In this document: one piece after another, positions 22,706 to 35,455 of the stretch
Layout of the letters: each line of letters opens with the position of its first letter
How positions within the stretch are numbered: the stretch's first letter is position 1
NCBI GenBank assembly: GCA_013397845.1
Contig: VZTG01010637.1
Span: 1,220,340 to 1,284,339, forward strand
Direction: 5' to 3'
Source of the DNA: Melanocharis versteri
Lineage: Eukaryota; Chordata; Aves; Passeriformes; Melanocharitidae
Length of the DNA stretch: 64,000 nt
Translations under genes and position numbers: made by a program
Notes under the pieces: generated by a model
The model's input: only the letters and a program-made list of their open reading frames with translations
The model's database searches: none
What the model was told of the DNA's origin: nothing

Positions 22706-25666
22706 CCAGGGGCTGCCATTATTCCTTCTCCAGCCAGCTGCTGCTGTCATCTTTGCCTTTGATGCCTCTGGTTTAGTGTTTTACAGGATGTGCTAGTGGA
22801 GGGACAGTAACAAAACCACAGCAGAGTCAGAGAACAGGCTGAGATTGGAGCATATTTGAGAGAAATACTGGTAATCTTGGTCAAGCTTGAGAATAGAAGA
22901 GGTTTGAGGTGAATTCTCAATTTCAAATCCCACATTAAATGGCTGCATTTGCTGCCAACATGTATGTTGTAAATTTGTTTTTTCTTCTGGAGACTTGCAG
23001 AACTCCTTTAACCTGGCCCTGGTAAGATTAATATGGTATCCTTTCAAATACCTTGAAGAAAACATGCCAATTTTCTATTGCCTATTTTTAGGCTTCCAGC
23101 TGGGCCTAAGAATTGAAAAGTTATTAAAGAAAGCCAAGATCTGAGCAAATGTGCCTGTTATAAATTGTAATATAAACCACTTATAAGTATAGGTTTTATC
23201 ATCCTAGAGTTATTTCGTAATTTAAATGTTTCATGTGCATATCTTGGAGATGGGGACGTATTTGGGTGAGGAACGCGATTATAAAAGTTATTTCTTTGTA
23301 TGCCAGACTGTGATTATTCCAGATTGTAAAAATAAAAGTATTACACATCTGTGAAATACCTGACAAACTTCTTTGACAAACCAGACGTTAGACCATCTAA
23401 TACTTATTTTAAAGATACAAATACAAATGAAAAAATACACGCAAACATCTTCTGTTGCGATGATAATGTTATTGCTGTAACGTTAATTTGTTTTGCTTTT
23501 CATGTCTCCTGCAGCAAGGGCAGTGTGAGTATTTGAGTCTGGTTCCCATTTATTTTGCTTGGAATGTGTAGGACTGTCTGGAATATCTTCCATCATTATT
23601 TGGACAGTACATGTGCAATAGCTCTCTTAATGTAGGGCACGGAGACATACTGTAGGTATATAGTGTAATTAACTGCAAAGCTATTTGGGAGCAGCTGTTC
23701 CCTATTGTTGTTGCTTAATGTTGTGCAGCACAACAAAGCCTTAAGGCAGCACTTGTTAGCATTTATGGAAACCCATTAGCCAGTCTGTGAATGAGCCTGC
23801 AAAAGAAGAGGAAATTCTGATAATAATAAACACGGGTTCTTGTTAAAGCAGAACTCCAGCCATCGCTATCACTCAGTGCTGGTAAAGGCTCTTGTCCCTT
23901 TGATTTGTACCACAGACCAGATCCAAACCCTTTCTCTGAATCAGCAATTGAAAATTCAAACGAGTGAAGTCCTTTCCAAAGCAATGCTTTGCTCTTCCCA
24001 TCCCACTGCATTTTTTAAAGGAAATCAGAAACCTTTCCTACTACAATCTAGTTTTGGTGCCAGGATGTACATAGGAAATACTATTTCCTGCCTGTGCTGG
24101 CAAGTTCAGTTATTAAACCACTTCCTCCATGAGCCAAACTTCTTTGAAGAAGAAATAAAGTTCAAAGCCTTTTTAAGAGACCATTTGTTCTTCTTATGTG
24201 CCTAACCTGAATGTTACATTGTGTGCCATTTAACTAAAAAGACCTTAATCTCTTGAAGATGGACTGGCTGTTGTTCTAGGTCACCAGTTTGGGAGAAGCA
24301 CACGTGGGTTACAACTGCATTTTTAGGAAGCTGCTGTCTGAAATTGAAGGATTTTACTGCACTGAGCAGCCCCAGAGCCATGGAACAGCTTCTTGCAGAA
24401 CAGCAGTGGCTCTGTGCTGCTGACAGAGACAAGGAGGCTTGTGCTGTCATGTGTGTTTATTTGGACATTGGGTAGCTCAGAGTCTGAATGTAAGGCAGAT
24501 ACCTCAGACTACTTTCTTCTTTCTATCAAAGTCACCTCACTCTTACTGGAATTCCAGGTTTAGGTTTTAACTGACAATACTGTGTCAAGATGATAGGTAC
24601 CCATCCTGTTAGGAGTAAAAATGATGCTGTGTGACTGGTGGTCAGTCAAACTCAAGGAGGAGAGCTCGGACAGTAATCATCAACCAGTCTAAAGACAAAA
24701 TTTATTCAGAAGCAAAATTTTTTCCAGAAATTATTTGCTATCACTGCTTGTGCTCCAGTTTTGCCTTAAACAGTACAGAGACAATTTGTTGGGAAAAAAG
24801 CTTGCAGTAAAAGGTTCCACACTCTGAATCTGATAAAAAATAAGGGAGGTTTGCCAAGTGTTGTAGGCATTTTCTAACCTTGGAGCATATTAGCAGTAAG
24901 GTACCTTTGTGAGGAACAGCAGCAGTGAAATGTTTATTATTGTGTGCCTCCATCCTTTTTGTGAGTATTATTCTGTGAGGACGGGGCCGCTTTTCATCTG
25001 ATCTGTGCTGCCAAGGCGGATAAGAGAGGTTTATGTGATGTCAGATCTGAAACCAAGGAACCTGTAGACAGGTTCTGAGCAGTGATGCCTCTGGCAACTG
25101 GTTTCAAGGCAGAGCTTATGTAGAGTGCCTGAGGTTTTAATAAGCGTATAGATGTCTGAGCAGCACATAAAGAGCATGGGAGGTGACAGGCTGACCCAGT
25201 CACTTTCATTAATTGGGATCAAGTTACCTTTTTACATCTGGGCAGAACACTGTACTGGAGGTTTAGGAAGTGAACAATAAGTTGCCATTGTCTCTGTGCA
25301 CTGGGTTCCTGGTAACTGGCAAACTGGGACGTGGAAAGTAAGTTCACAGTAGCAGGGGATGTTCATGGCTGAGAGAGCACCACACTGCATAAATCATGCC
25401 TGCAAAAGTGCAAGCATAAATCATTGAGATTTTTGTAACATGGGGTTGTCAAAGGCTACTGTTCACATGCGAGTTCTACACAAATCAAATCAAATAGTCT
25501 ATCATAGTTCTCAGTGGGTTTTGTTTTATGCTGGTCAGAGTTCAGGGCTAAGTCTTCAGTTGGCTTAATCAAATACTCCATGAGTGAATGAGAAGTATAC
25601 AGGTGCCTACAGAATTATCAACTTGATTGTAAGGATGTTGAGTTCGTTTTATTAGTATTTTAAAAA
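22706..25666. other. Noncoding interval with one candidate element
   Basis: AT-rich single-copy DNA. The block at 23590-23790 is listed separately. A 121-codon plus frame at 23840-24205 and the minus frame at 23763-24011 overlap each other and show no domain or splice context. No CR1 or SINE match is seen. Confidence 0.55.
23590..23790. promoter_or_regulatory. Candidate conserved noncoding element
   Basis: Non-repetitive block with varied words: TAATTAACTGCAAAG near 23666, a small dyad 'gttgtgcagcacaac' at 23720-23734 (GTTGTGC / GCACAAC around a single A), and several ATTA cores. The look is that of an enhancer-like element. Conservation is not visible from one sequence. Confidence 0.25.
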
Positions 25667-25678
25667 ATATATATATAT
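25667..25678. repeat. Short (AT)n tract
   Basis: Six AT units after an A run. Simple repeat. Confidence 0.8.
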
Positions 25679-28600
25679 GAAATAGCAGAAAGTCTGTTTC
25701 CTGGCTGCTTAATCCAAGAAGTCAAATTAAAACCAAAAAGAATTATTTGACTTTTTGGTGTAAGGTAAAAATGTGAATATTTCCCTTATTTCACTTCCGT
25801 AACTTAGGACCTGCAGCACAGGAAGGACTGACTAAATGTGCTTAAAATACACGCATCTTTCCTCACTGTGGAAAATCTTCTTGCAGTGGGTTGACAAAAA
25901 ATTTCTAGAATTGAAGATGGACTTACTGATTCAAGAAGAGAAACCCAGGTTGCTTTTCTTAAACTCTGAAAAGTTTACATTTTGAAAAATATTAGTTATT
26001 TCACTGTAGTACAAAATCAAATTGCAGATACCTGCAAAGATATTTTGGGAAGTGTTGTTTTCTAGGCAGCTTTCCATAACATTCTTAATTATGTTTTTAT
26101 TAAGGTTGAATTGATTTTAACCTACTTTTTGGCTTTTTGACTCTGTGGGATATACTTTGGTCATTTTTGATGCTTTTGCGTAAGTGTAAGGCTAGAAGCC
26201 TAAATGAAAACAGAGTTTCTCCTCTGGTCTCAAACATGTGAAGAGTTGGGGGCTAAATAAAAGCATTCAGTGTTGTAAGAGCTGAAACAAAATTTTGACA
26301 ATTGGAAACACTGGCTCTAGTACAAGTCTTCCGTCTTAGTTACAGTGAGTGGAATCTATGATCACTGGCAGAACAGGACTTTTTCTTGTTAACATGAACT
26401 TGGTCATGCAAAGCTGAATCCAGGCAGGGCAATAGACTGCGGTCCAGGTGTGCTTGGAACTTGCTTCCAGGGGGGGTACTGTTCTTGGCAGAGATGTCTG
26501 CAGGGTTTGGTCAATTCAGCCTAAAACATATTAGCATTGTTTCTGTAAAATACATAGTGAGGTATCATAAATGAATATATATGTATTAGATATGTGTGTA
26601 CATTCTCCCATGCATAAATTGTGGGTCAGACAGTGAGCAGCCCAACGTCAGCATGCTGTGTAGCATGAGGAAGAAATCTGCTTTCCACCCCATTTGTCCT
26701 TGGCAGCAGTCAGTGGTACCTGTGCTGCCCTGCTGGGGTATTCAGAGTGTGGGAATCCTCTGACCCCAGGGCACTGAGAAGCCCTGGCTGCTGATCCTCT
26801 GCCTGGCAGCTCACAGTCCCTGTGCTGCAGCATTCCCCAAGAGTATTTGCTTCGTCTGCTCTCAGCTGATTGGAAAAGCCTGTTCGTTGCCTCCGCAGTG
26901 GGAATTTGAATCTTGCCAGGCTGCTGAGAGCTGGCCGGTGATGATCTGGCTGTTCATCAAGCCCAGCCTCATTCAGAATTCCTGGGTTAAGTTTATCACT
27001 GCTGCATTATCTTACTCCTGAAAAATATATCAAACCTCCACATCAGATACAACTGGCATCTTCCCATGAAACTCTTTTTTGAAGTGATAGATCAGATTAA
27101 AAGCGTGATTTTTTTTTATGATAAGAGAGAGTTTGGGTGAAATTTTCATCTAGCATTCTTGTTTTCAGGCCATTTCATTCTAAAATGGTCATATCTACTC
27201 ATTTTATTCAACTTAATCCAATATGGTTTAAAACTAATGAAATGCAGACTGCATTAAATTCCACTGCTATATTTTAAAGTTCAATATAAGTGTACTTATT
27301 TTTTGTTACTAGTTAGTATTTTGTTTATTGCTGCAGATCTTGGAGGCTCTGCTTGGAAATGGGAAGCCATTGTGCAAGTAGCAGTGAACAGACACAGAAA
27401 AAGCTGTCCTTGTCCTAGTGACTTCCTGAAATTTGCACATCCCTGCATCTGAGCACAGATCTAAGTCTCTGTCCCATCTCTCAGTACTGCACTCCTCTGA
27501 AAGATATTACCAACCCACACTCCTTGAGAATCTCAGGCCTGTTTCAAAATGAGAACGGCTCTGTCATCTCTACTATTCTGGGGTTTTTTTCTTAAAGAGA
27601 ATAAATCTTGTACTTCAGCAACAGAAAGAACTTCCTGAGAAAGACGGTTTCTTTTATCACTTTTATTTTGTACTGATTGAACAAAGATGTTTCATGTTTA
27701 ACTTCATCTAGTACTTGCAGCAACCCGTTGACAGTTGGTCTGGTCACCATCTTACTGAAACCTGTGGGAGGAATCTAAGGGGATGTAACAAGCCACTATT
27801 TTCTGTGCAGGGTATAGGGAAAGACTGCTGGATGCACGGATTTGACTGGTTATTCTAGTGCCACTTAACAGAACTAAAATGGTCAGTGGTCTTGGGTGCT
27901 CTCATTTCATCAGTCTGTGATTCTTTTTCCCAGCCCACAGTTTCACTGCACTGGTCACAGATAAAAATGACTTATAGGCTGTGTTAAATCTGTATTTACA
28001 CTATTATAGCTGCTGCAGGAAAATGCCAGACTATTACTTTGGGAGCTCCTAGAATAAAACATATCTTGAACTCGTGGTTTGGGGGGGTTATGGGGTTTCT
28101 GTTTGGTTTTTATCTAGATCCTGCATTAACTTTTTCCATCTGAAAGTGTACGATGCTAATCTGTCTGGCCAATGTATTATGCAGTCTCAGGAAGGCAAAT
28201 TTAAGAGCAGATTAAATCTAGTATAGAGTATCTTTTCTATTAACTGTTGTCAACTCTTAGTTCCCTTGCTTAGTGTACTAAATTTGTTCTGACTGCTTTT
28301 GTTCATATATACATAACAAAAGGTGTCTCATGGTACAGTCTTGTTATAATGTGAAAAAAATGTTAAGAAAAAACCACGTTGAACATTAAAGTGACAATCC
28401 TATTCCAGCTATCAGGGTCGGTGATTTGCACCGTCTGTGCCACGTTTTGTAGCACAGGGAAATGAAGAGAAGCAGACAAGGGCTAGTACTTAAAATTACA
28501 TGAGCAAAAAATGTAAATAGAAATCAACAGACTGGAGATCCTTTTATTTCATTTGCATAGCTTAAAAAATATTACCTATCACAGGGAAAAAAAAAAGCGC

Positions 28601-29064
28601 AAAGTTTTAAGCAGAGCTGTTTGCTGGAACAGTACATATCTTCCTTTGGCAAGCATTGATCTATTTTTGACATATAAGCTATACAGTGTATTAGCTGTAT
28701 ATATTAGCTAGGAGAGTATGAGTTCTCGAAGGAACAGATGGTTATTCCCAGCCTGGACAGCACTTTCTAAGCATTAAGAAATCTATATAACTGTTCAAGT
28801 GAATTACTTGGGGTTTGCTACTGCAGTTTCAAAGCACAGTGTAGACTTAAACAGTCCCTGCCATCAGCAGCCCCCCAAAAATAAGAAGTTTCCTTTCTTC
28901 TGCCCTCTTCATTTGCCATGCACTTTAAAAATGACAGTTGTCGTCCCTATGAAGATTAGAAGATCCGTGTTGGGTATGTCACATGCTTTGATGGTAGTAT
29001 TGCCCCAGGCGTTTGTCATCCAACCTACAGGGATAACAATGTGTAATGGTGGTGCTTTTTTCAG
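25679..29064. other. Noncoding interval, no gene seen
   Basis: AT-rich DNA except for a GC-richer stretch at 26690-26960 that is open in several frames without any recognisable product. The part at 26860-27040 has retained CpGs and may be regulatory. Remaining sequence, 27060-29060, holds only short chance frames. A 91-codon plus frame at 28799-29074 ends beside a possible micro-exon listed separately. Confidence 0.55.
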
Positions 29065-29070
29065 AACACT
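29065..29070 (+). other. Possible 6-base micro-exon
   Basis: Six bases (AACACT) are bounded by a good acceptor-like tract ending in TTTTTTCAG (29056-29064) and a near-perfect donor GTAAGTAT (29071-29078). Micro-exons of this size do occur in vertebrate neural genes. No host gene is recognised here, so the pair may be chance. Confidence 0.12.
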
Positions 29071-29078
29071 GTAAGTAT

Positions 29079-30582
29079 ACAGATATTATTAAATTTTACA
29101 ATTACCACAGGGAATGAATCAAAGCCTCCAATAAGCAAATGAACTATATATTATTGCCCTGCCTTTATAATTTTTGTTCAGTTCCATCTGATTGCATTTC
29201 TGTTATCACTTAGCTGTTTCTCTGCGTGTAGTTTTATCTAATTTCTCTTTATTTCAGTCACTTGCGGAGGAGATAAATGGATTACTTCAGACTAATTGCT
29301 ACTTAGTTAGAAACCATCAACCTTCTGTAAGAGTTTCAAATCAGTGGTTTAAGCTAGCTTTTACTATCTGTGGTATTTATCTTGAAGCCTTTTATCACTG
29401 AAGAGTCTGTTAATAAGTTGTTTTTATAAAGCCACTTTCAATTTTCTCTTACCTGGTCTGCCAAAATTTTTAACAGATTATGATAGTTAAGTAGATAATG
29501 AGATATTTACTTATTTTAATATGTATATGGATTGAAATACCACTGATAGACCTTGCAGCTGCATGGATTTGATTGCAAAGTGTGTGACAGAGAGAGAACT
29601 AGAATAAAAATAAATATTGCATTATCTTGATTTCCCATCCTTATGTGATGGAGGAAGAAGCTGCATTATTTATCTAATTGAAGGAAGGTTGCAAGTATGT
29701 TTAATTAAATGAAGAGTACTTAGTAATGCTGGGAAAGTAAACAAAGGATAAATGACAAAATGAGCTCAAGTCAGCTAAGATGGTTTAATTTACAAGCGTT
29801 GTACCCTTTCGTATAATTATTGCAGAATGTGTTTGTACATCGGAATCAATGTATCCAATCTATATTCAACAACATATCAGTTTCTCATCCTGATTAGCAA
29901 GCTTTCTTCTTTTCCCAATGCAATTGGATAGCAGGTTCTTGGAGCCTAATTCTCACATATCCATTTGCACAAATTTTCAGGGGGATTCATCTATTCTTCC
30001 CTTGGTGTGAAGGTAAAATCCAGCTTCCTATTGCCAATATATATAAAATTTTTGAAGTTGTCATGGTTTTAAAACATACGCTAATCCCAAGGCATTGAAT
30101 GATTCTTGAGTGGGAAATGGGATTGTCATAGGCTACCTGAAATTAAGCCTCAGCTACACAAAGTGCCTAATCTAGTTTTCTCACTCATTCTAGTTCACAG
30201 CAATAGATGCAGCATGGTAACCTCAGATGAACACAGTTCCAGTTATTGTTGGTATCAGAGGAAAAAGCACAGTGCAGGAGTTAAAAAATTTACAGGTCAT
30301 TTGCTCTCTGAGGGAGTAGTTGACATTTCACAGTTAAAATATAGTTTTCCAGGGATGCAAGCCTTTATTTGTTGAAGGCTTCCATATAAGTGGAGAGAAC
30401 ATAAAGATTCTTCAGGATCTGGGATGTGAATTCGGATGAAAAGCATGTTCCTTGTGAAAAAGTCCTTATCTTTGCAACCAGCTACCTCAAAAGACTCAGT
30501 GAAAGCCCTAAGACATAATTAGATCATGGAGCTTGATCCCTGCCAAATTCATAATTTAAGTCAATGCTTAAGTCACATCTCT
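29079..30582. other. Noncoding interval with a candidate element
   Basis: AT-rich DNA. The stretch 29640-29890 is dense in ATTA- and TAAT-type cores (for example TTATCTAATTGAAGG near 29668 and TTTAATTAAATGAAG near 29700) with isolated CpGs near 29797, 29810 and 29840, and may be enhancer-like. No frame above 89 codons is present and no repeat family is seen. Confidence 0.5.
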
Positions 30583-30598
30583 AACAACAACAACAACA
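30583..30598. repeat. Short (CAA)n repeat
   Basis: Five CAA units in tandem. Simple repeat. Confidence 0.8.
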
Positions 30599-32439
30599 TA
30601 AAGGAACTGCCATTAGTGCATGGAAGTGATGCTTTCATGTGCTAATACCTTGATCACTCCAATTTTCAGTTAAAATCAGGACTCGAGAAGTCCCAACTAA
30701 ATCCTCCATCTCAATGAATTCTCTCAGAGGTGGCTTTTCCTTAGCTGTTTCCATTTCTGAAAGATTTTTTTAAAAATCCATTACTACACATTTTACAGTC
30801 TATTAAGTGTTTTATGCTAAAGTAAAGTTTAGAAAAAGTGTATTTTGCCTAAGGTTAAGTAACTCTTTGTTCAGAACTTACTTCAGTAGATCAAGCTTTC
30901 CAGCATATCCATTCTTCCTAGGCACTCCCTATCTTTTACAAATATAGCAAAATAAACATGAAGGAATATCATCAAGAAAAAGATATGCTGCTTGTGTAAG
31001 TAATTATGTCCCTTGTTAGTTCACTATAAAGTAATTTTCTTTTTTTTTCCCCCACTCTTTACATTTCTTAGTGTGCCCTGGAAGGTATTTTTACTTAATT
31101 TTGTTTAGAAATTTGAAAAGCAAGAGAAAGTGAGGGATGATTACAGACTTTATTTAAGGTTTTGATTTTGGTTTCTCTCTGTTCTTATATCAAAGATAAA
31201 ATGGAAGTGGTGGTGTCATGTTCAGGTAATGAGATTTTATATTAAAAAGAATAAATTAAGCTCATAAAGCCAATGGCAGGAGGGACATGAGGAACCATTT
31301 CTAGCTCACAAAAAGGACTTTATACATTAATGCAGTGAGCATCAAGAGTTATTAGGAGTTGAAATTCAAAGCTCAAAGGATGTCAAGTGCTTCAAAAGCA
31401 AAGGCTTATTTTGTATTGTTTATATTTAGAAGTGATATGGAGCTCCCTTGAAATATTTTACCCATGATGTCAAAAATCAAAAGCATTAGGGGAAAAAGAA
31501 GAACTCAGGACATTTCCCTTGCAAACAAGAGTTTTGTCCGTGACACACCAGAGGATTCCTCTGAGGTACAGATTTGTACACGGCGCTACTTACCAAAAAA
31601 ATACAAACATCCTCTCAGCTTAGCTGTGTGTTGTTGCTTGCCTTGAAAATTCATAGTATACAGAAAGGTTTTGCTGTAACATTCACAACATTTTTTTGTT
31701 GTTTTTAGTAAAAACTGCAAATCCTGGAGTATCGGTATGTGGTCATTTTTTAAATAGATATTTTTTTGAAAAGCTGTGTGACATTTTTCTTTAATGGCTG
31801 ATTTTTTTTTAATGTCAGCTACATTTTTAAAGCATGAGGCCTGGTTGTAACTAGCCTCGGCACTGCTACTGTACATCAGACTGTACTATTTGATCATTAA
31901 TTTATCACAGTTCTAGCAGTTTGTTTGACAGGTGATAGTGCTTTCATCTAATGGCTACACAGCAAGTGTGTGGTGCACTAAAGAGTGGATGCCACTGAGT
32001 AGAGTTAGAAATCAGCAGACAACAGCCACTTTGCAGAGCTCTATCGATTTACCAGAATCATTTAAAGATATGAAACAACTGGAATAATGAATGCCAATTC
32101 AGCTCACTGTAGGGTTTTTCTTATTTAGTTTGGAGTATATTAATATAGTGTTGTTGCTAGTAGTGTTTTTATTACAACAATTTGCCGTGATAAAAGAAAT
32201 TCAGAAATCAAGGTGCAAGTTTGAATATTTGTACTAGAAATACAGTCTCCGTGTTCAGTGCAGCTCAGGAAATAGATGCTTGGCAGAAATATGAGACATA
32301 GTGGAGTATTGTAAATACTTAACCTCTAAATAAAGCCTTTCTTATAATTATCTGCTGAAAATGTTCTCTGAATTAGGTGTACAAATATGAATATTGCACT
32401 GATGGGAGGAGCAAAATAAGGCACCTTTTGCAAGCATGA
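30599..32439. other. Noncoding interval, nothing specific seen
   Basis: AT-rich DNA with T runs at about 31037-31048 and 31803-31811. The largest frame has 96 codons (31586-31876, minus) and no domain. No repeat is recognised before the CR1 tail. Confidence 0.6.
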
Positions 32440-32530
32440 TGGGATTCTTAGGGCTGTCCTGTGCAGGGACAGGAGCTGGACTTGATGGTCCTTGTGGGAC
32501 CCTTCCAGATCAGGATATTTTATGATGCTC
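32440..32530 (+). mobile_element. CR1 LINE tail fragment
   Basis: The run 'gggacaggagctggacttga' at 32465-32484, 'tggtccttgtgggacccttc' at 32485-32504 and 'aggatattttatgatgct' at 32512-32529 is the well-known terminal segment of bird CR1 elements. About 90 bases survive. The element is extremely 5'-truncated. Confidence 0.85.
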
Positions 32531-32574
32531 TCTTTACTTTTGTCCTCAGTTGAAGCAAACTGTGTTTAACCCAT

Positions 32575-32960
32575 TAGGTTTGGCTCCCCCGTTTGCTCCT
32601 GGCAGCGTGTGCACCGTGCTCGGTGTCGGCCCCGCGAGGCACCGCAGGGCTGCTGGAGGTGCATGTGCTCCAGCCATGCCTCTGGCAGGGCTCCTGGTGC
32701 CAGGCAGGGCAGCAGCCCACGGCACAGCTCATCCCCCTGCTGCCTCTGGGCCGTGGGGCTGAAACGTGGCTGCAGAGATGCTCTGCCGAGATCCTGGCAG
32801 GATCCAGGGCTGCGGCCAGACCGTTATGTGCGTGGAAATCTGCACCTTTGGATCCTAGGCCGCAGTGTACTTGTGTCCAGGGGCCTCGTGTATATGAAAG
32901 CCCAGATTGCTGCATTTTTCCTTGTTTGCCGAAAGCCTGTCTCACAGTTGTTCTTGGTTT
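32575..32960. other. GC- and CpG-rich patch
   Basis: The first 80 bases hold about eight CpGs, unlike the AT-rich flanks. Long frames exist at once on both strands (plus 32593-32991 and 32609-32986; minus 32574-32945) because stops are scarce in GC-rich DNA. None of the translations has a domain I recognise. It begins about 45 bases after the CR1 tail. It could be a small CpG island, a gene-conversion hot spot or an unrecognised repeat. Confidence 0.45.
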
Positions 32961-33259
32961 GGGTAGGCTGGCAGGGAAGGTGCTAGCATGAACCCAGTAC
33001 CCTGCTTTACTGCAGCAGAACCTGATACCATCCCAGCAAGAAACAGTAACCTGTAAAATGTTAACAGCCCTTCAAACCCAGAGACTCTCAAATCCTGAAG
33101 CACTTGGCTATGGTAGGTCTTAGTTGAAATTATATCAGAGGTAGAAAGGGTGCTTTGAATTTTAAAGTCAGTGCCAGCAGACTTCTGCCCCTGATGTTGA
33201 CAAGTCAGCTTAGGCTAAAGCACAGATGAGTCACAGAAGTTAATTAATTTTCTGAGGTG
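32961..33259. other. Short noncoding spacer
   Basis: AT-rich DNA with no frame or repeat that I can support. Confidence 0.6.
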
Positions 33260-33310
33260 CTGATTGCTCATATGTCCCACTGAAACCAATAGGGAAACTC
33301 CCACATGTTG
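33260..33310. repeat. Possible relic of an old amniote dispersed repeat
   Basis: The words 'gctcatatgtcccactgaaa' (33267-33286) and 'ccaatagggaaactcccaca' (33285-33304) resemble the dyad-like 'catgtgagtagtcccattgaa / ccaatgggactactcacatg' consensus I associate with an old repeat common in turtle and bird DNA. I cannot name the family. Similar traces are at 38680-38720, 39410-39460 and 51353-51420. Confidence 0.35.
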
Positions 33311-35394
33311 TAGTGGGAGCTGGAAACTGGCCATGCTGTGTTGTGGGACATCCAGAAGAAGCGGTGTTGCCTTTTGTAGTGGAGACAGTGGGAGTTGCTT
33401 ACAAACATGAAGGAAACCAAAATGATGCCAAATGAAATTTTATTTTCCTCCTCCTTGGTGTTTGTTACAAAAATCACAAGTAAATAGCAAACACAAAAGT
33501 TCGTCAAACATTTTCAGTATTTATTTTAAGCACATGTGCTGCCTCATCTCCTTTTAATTGCAAGTCACAGGAGCACTGATGCCTGGGGGGTGGCCATATA
33601 CCTAGTCCTGAGTGAAATTATATTTATTAATACCAAGTTACTAGCAGCCCACTGTCTCTAGTTTTGTAGTAGCTCAATGACAATGAATCTGTGTAAGCCT
33701 TGCTGCAGGAAGGTCCCCGTTCCTTGGTTTCCCATGTCAGGAAGTCATCACCACTGAAGCTGAGCACGATGATCCCACTAGTTCTTCTCAGGAAGAGGCA
33801 CCTAGCCCTTTTCAGGAAGAACTAGTGGCACTGCCAGGCCTGTGCTACAAGGACAGCAGGCAGAATGATGGCAGAGGCTGACATGACATAGAGCCTGAGA
33901 TCAGCCTTTTGCTGAAGCTACAAAAATTTACACTGGTTCTGGGGTAGGCTGGAATATGGGGTTCTCAGTGTATAGATAAATGTGTGTGAATTAGTAGAGC
34001 TGGTACAGGGCGGATCATGAACAATTTTGCCATAGACTTTTTAAGTTCCTGTGCTGTCAATCTGTCACATTTCCAACATATTTAATCTTGTTTGGTTTGT
34101 TTGAAAGAAAGTTCTCTAGTTACTTCTAAGTAAAACCTAGTTAAATGTAATTGGTATTAAAGTGAATGTGATATCATCTGCTCTGCTGAGGAATTAAACT
34201 GTTTTAGTAATAGTTTAAAAAAAAAAGCAAAGAAAAAAGATCTGTGCTTTCATCTTGCCTTCTCTTCCTCCATGATGGTGTGCTAGTTAGGAGTTACTCA
34301 AAGGCCTGTATAAGCTGCAAATCATGTTCTGCCTTTCCATTTATCTTCCTGCCTACAGAACCACAAGATAAAAATACCCTGGACGAGCAATTCCCTTCAT
34401 CGTCTTGCTGCAACTTGCCAATTCCCAGTCCAGCTCCTCCTCCTTCCTCTGAGTGCCAGTTCGAGGGGCAATCTTTGCATTTTTGGCTATCATGTTTTCA
34501 GGAGGTGGGATGCGTTTCTCCACAGCCAGCCTGCTTATAAATAGTTACTTGCCTGAAAGAAGAATTGCATCCTTGGCTGGTGGTCTGAAAGGGCGATTGC
34601 CATGTGATGGAGCCATATCTTGTCTTATCTTCTCTCAGAAGTGCTGCCTCTGGTTCTGCAAGGTCTTTCCTGGAAGATCCTGCTCATATGATTTCAGCAT
34701 TAATTCCAGATGCATTTTCACTATGATGGCAGTGGAAGTGCTATGTGAACTTTTCCATTTGCAGCTGAAGAAGGAGGTCAGGCTCAGGAGAGCAGATTCT
34801 CCTCTCCGTTGCTGCTGAAAAACAGGAATAATTCAGCTGGAATGAGTGAGGTTCTTCCAGCGATAGCCTTATACCACAGAGATCAAAGTCTGCCCTGCTT
34901 CCCTCATATTCTAAGCTACACTTCAATGAATATGCAAACTGCATTTTTACCTTCTCTTTTCCTGCTCCTAATTCCCACAGTTGAAGTCCTGGCTTGAGCC
35001 ACAATTAATATCCCCCTTCCCTCCAACACAAACCTTGCTTCCCTCCTGCCCTTCCCACATGAAAATCCCAGGGAGTTTGTGTTTTCAGCGTGGTTAATAT
35101 GTACATCTACAACCCAAATCCTGAAGCTTCATCCTGGGGCTGCCCATTCCCACTCTTGCCACCACTCTCAGGGTTTGGCAGACGGGGCAGGCAGAGGGGG
35201 TGGCCTACGTGAATGCAAATGCACGGCGGTGGGCAAGCTTGGCTTGGGCCAGCTTGTTTGTTTGTTGCTGCTGTTTCTGCTGGCCTTGCTCATTAGAGCC
35301 CAAATCTCTGGAAAACATCTAGCATGATTCATGTAAACACCGAAGACAAGTAGGATCAGACTCACTGAGGGGAGGAATAAAAAGTGGAGGGGAA
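33311..35394. other. Noncoding interval, no gene seen
   Basis: AT-rich at first, then more balanced from 34240. Plus frames of 98 and 121 codons at 34244-34540 and 34453-34818 overlap in different phases and show no domain. A near-perfect pair of 14-base words (aagaactagtggca-type) lies in inverted arrangement around 33778-33828: CACTAGTTCTTC at 33777-33788 and the reverse-complement-like GAAGAACTAGTG at 33816-33827. No known repeat is recognised. Confidence 0.5.
33777..33827. repeat. Inverted repeat with 12-bp arms
   Basis: CACTAGTTCTTC (33777-33788) and GAAGAACTAGTG (33816-33827) are exact reverse complements separated by 27 bases. The arms can form a 12-bp stem, and the spacer itself contains the related words CAGGAAG and CTTTTCAGGAAG. 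It is too short for a standard microRNA precursor. Confidence 0.6.
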
Positions 35395-35455
35395 CAAACA
35401 CTTGGCGGGGGTCGGCTGCCCGCCATGGCCCGGCGAGGACTGAGAGCGAGAGGTA
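35395..35455. promoter_or_regulatory. Small CpG cluster
   Basis: Six CpGs in about 55 bases, in otherwise CpG-poor DNA, with a GGCGGGGG-type GC box at 35404-35411. It contains the strong-Kozak ATG listed next. It could be the core of a minor promoter. It is much shorter than a normal CpG island. Confidence 0.3.

Noticed and set aside
29004..29070. Larger exon using the GCCCCAG acceptor and the GTAAGTAT donor
   Set aside because: The acceptor lacks a pyrimidine tract and the roughly 20-residue product is not recognisable; only the smaller micro-exon idea was kept as a low-confidence finding.
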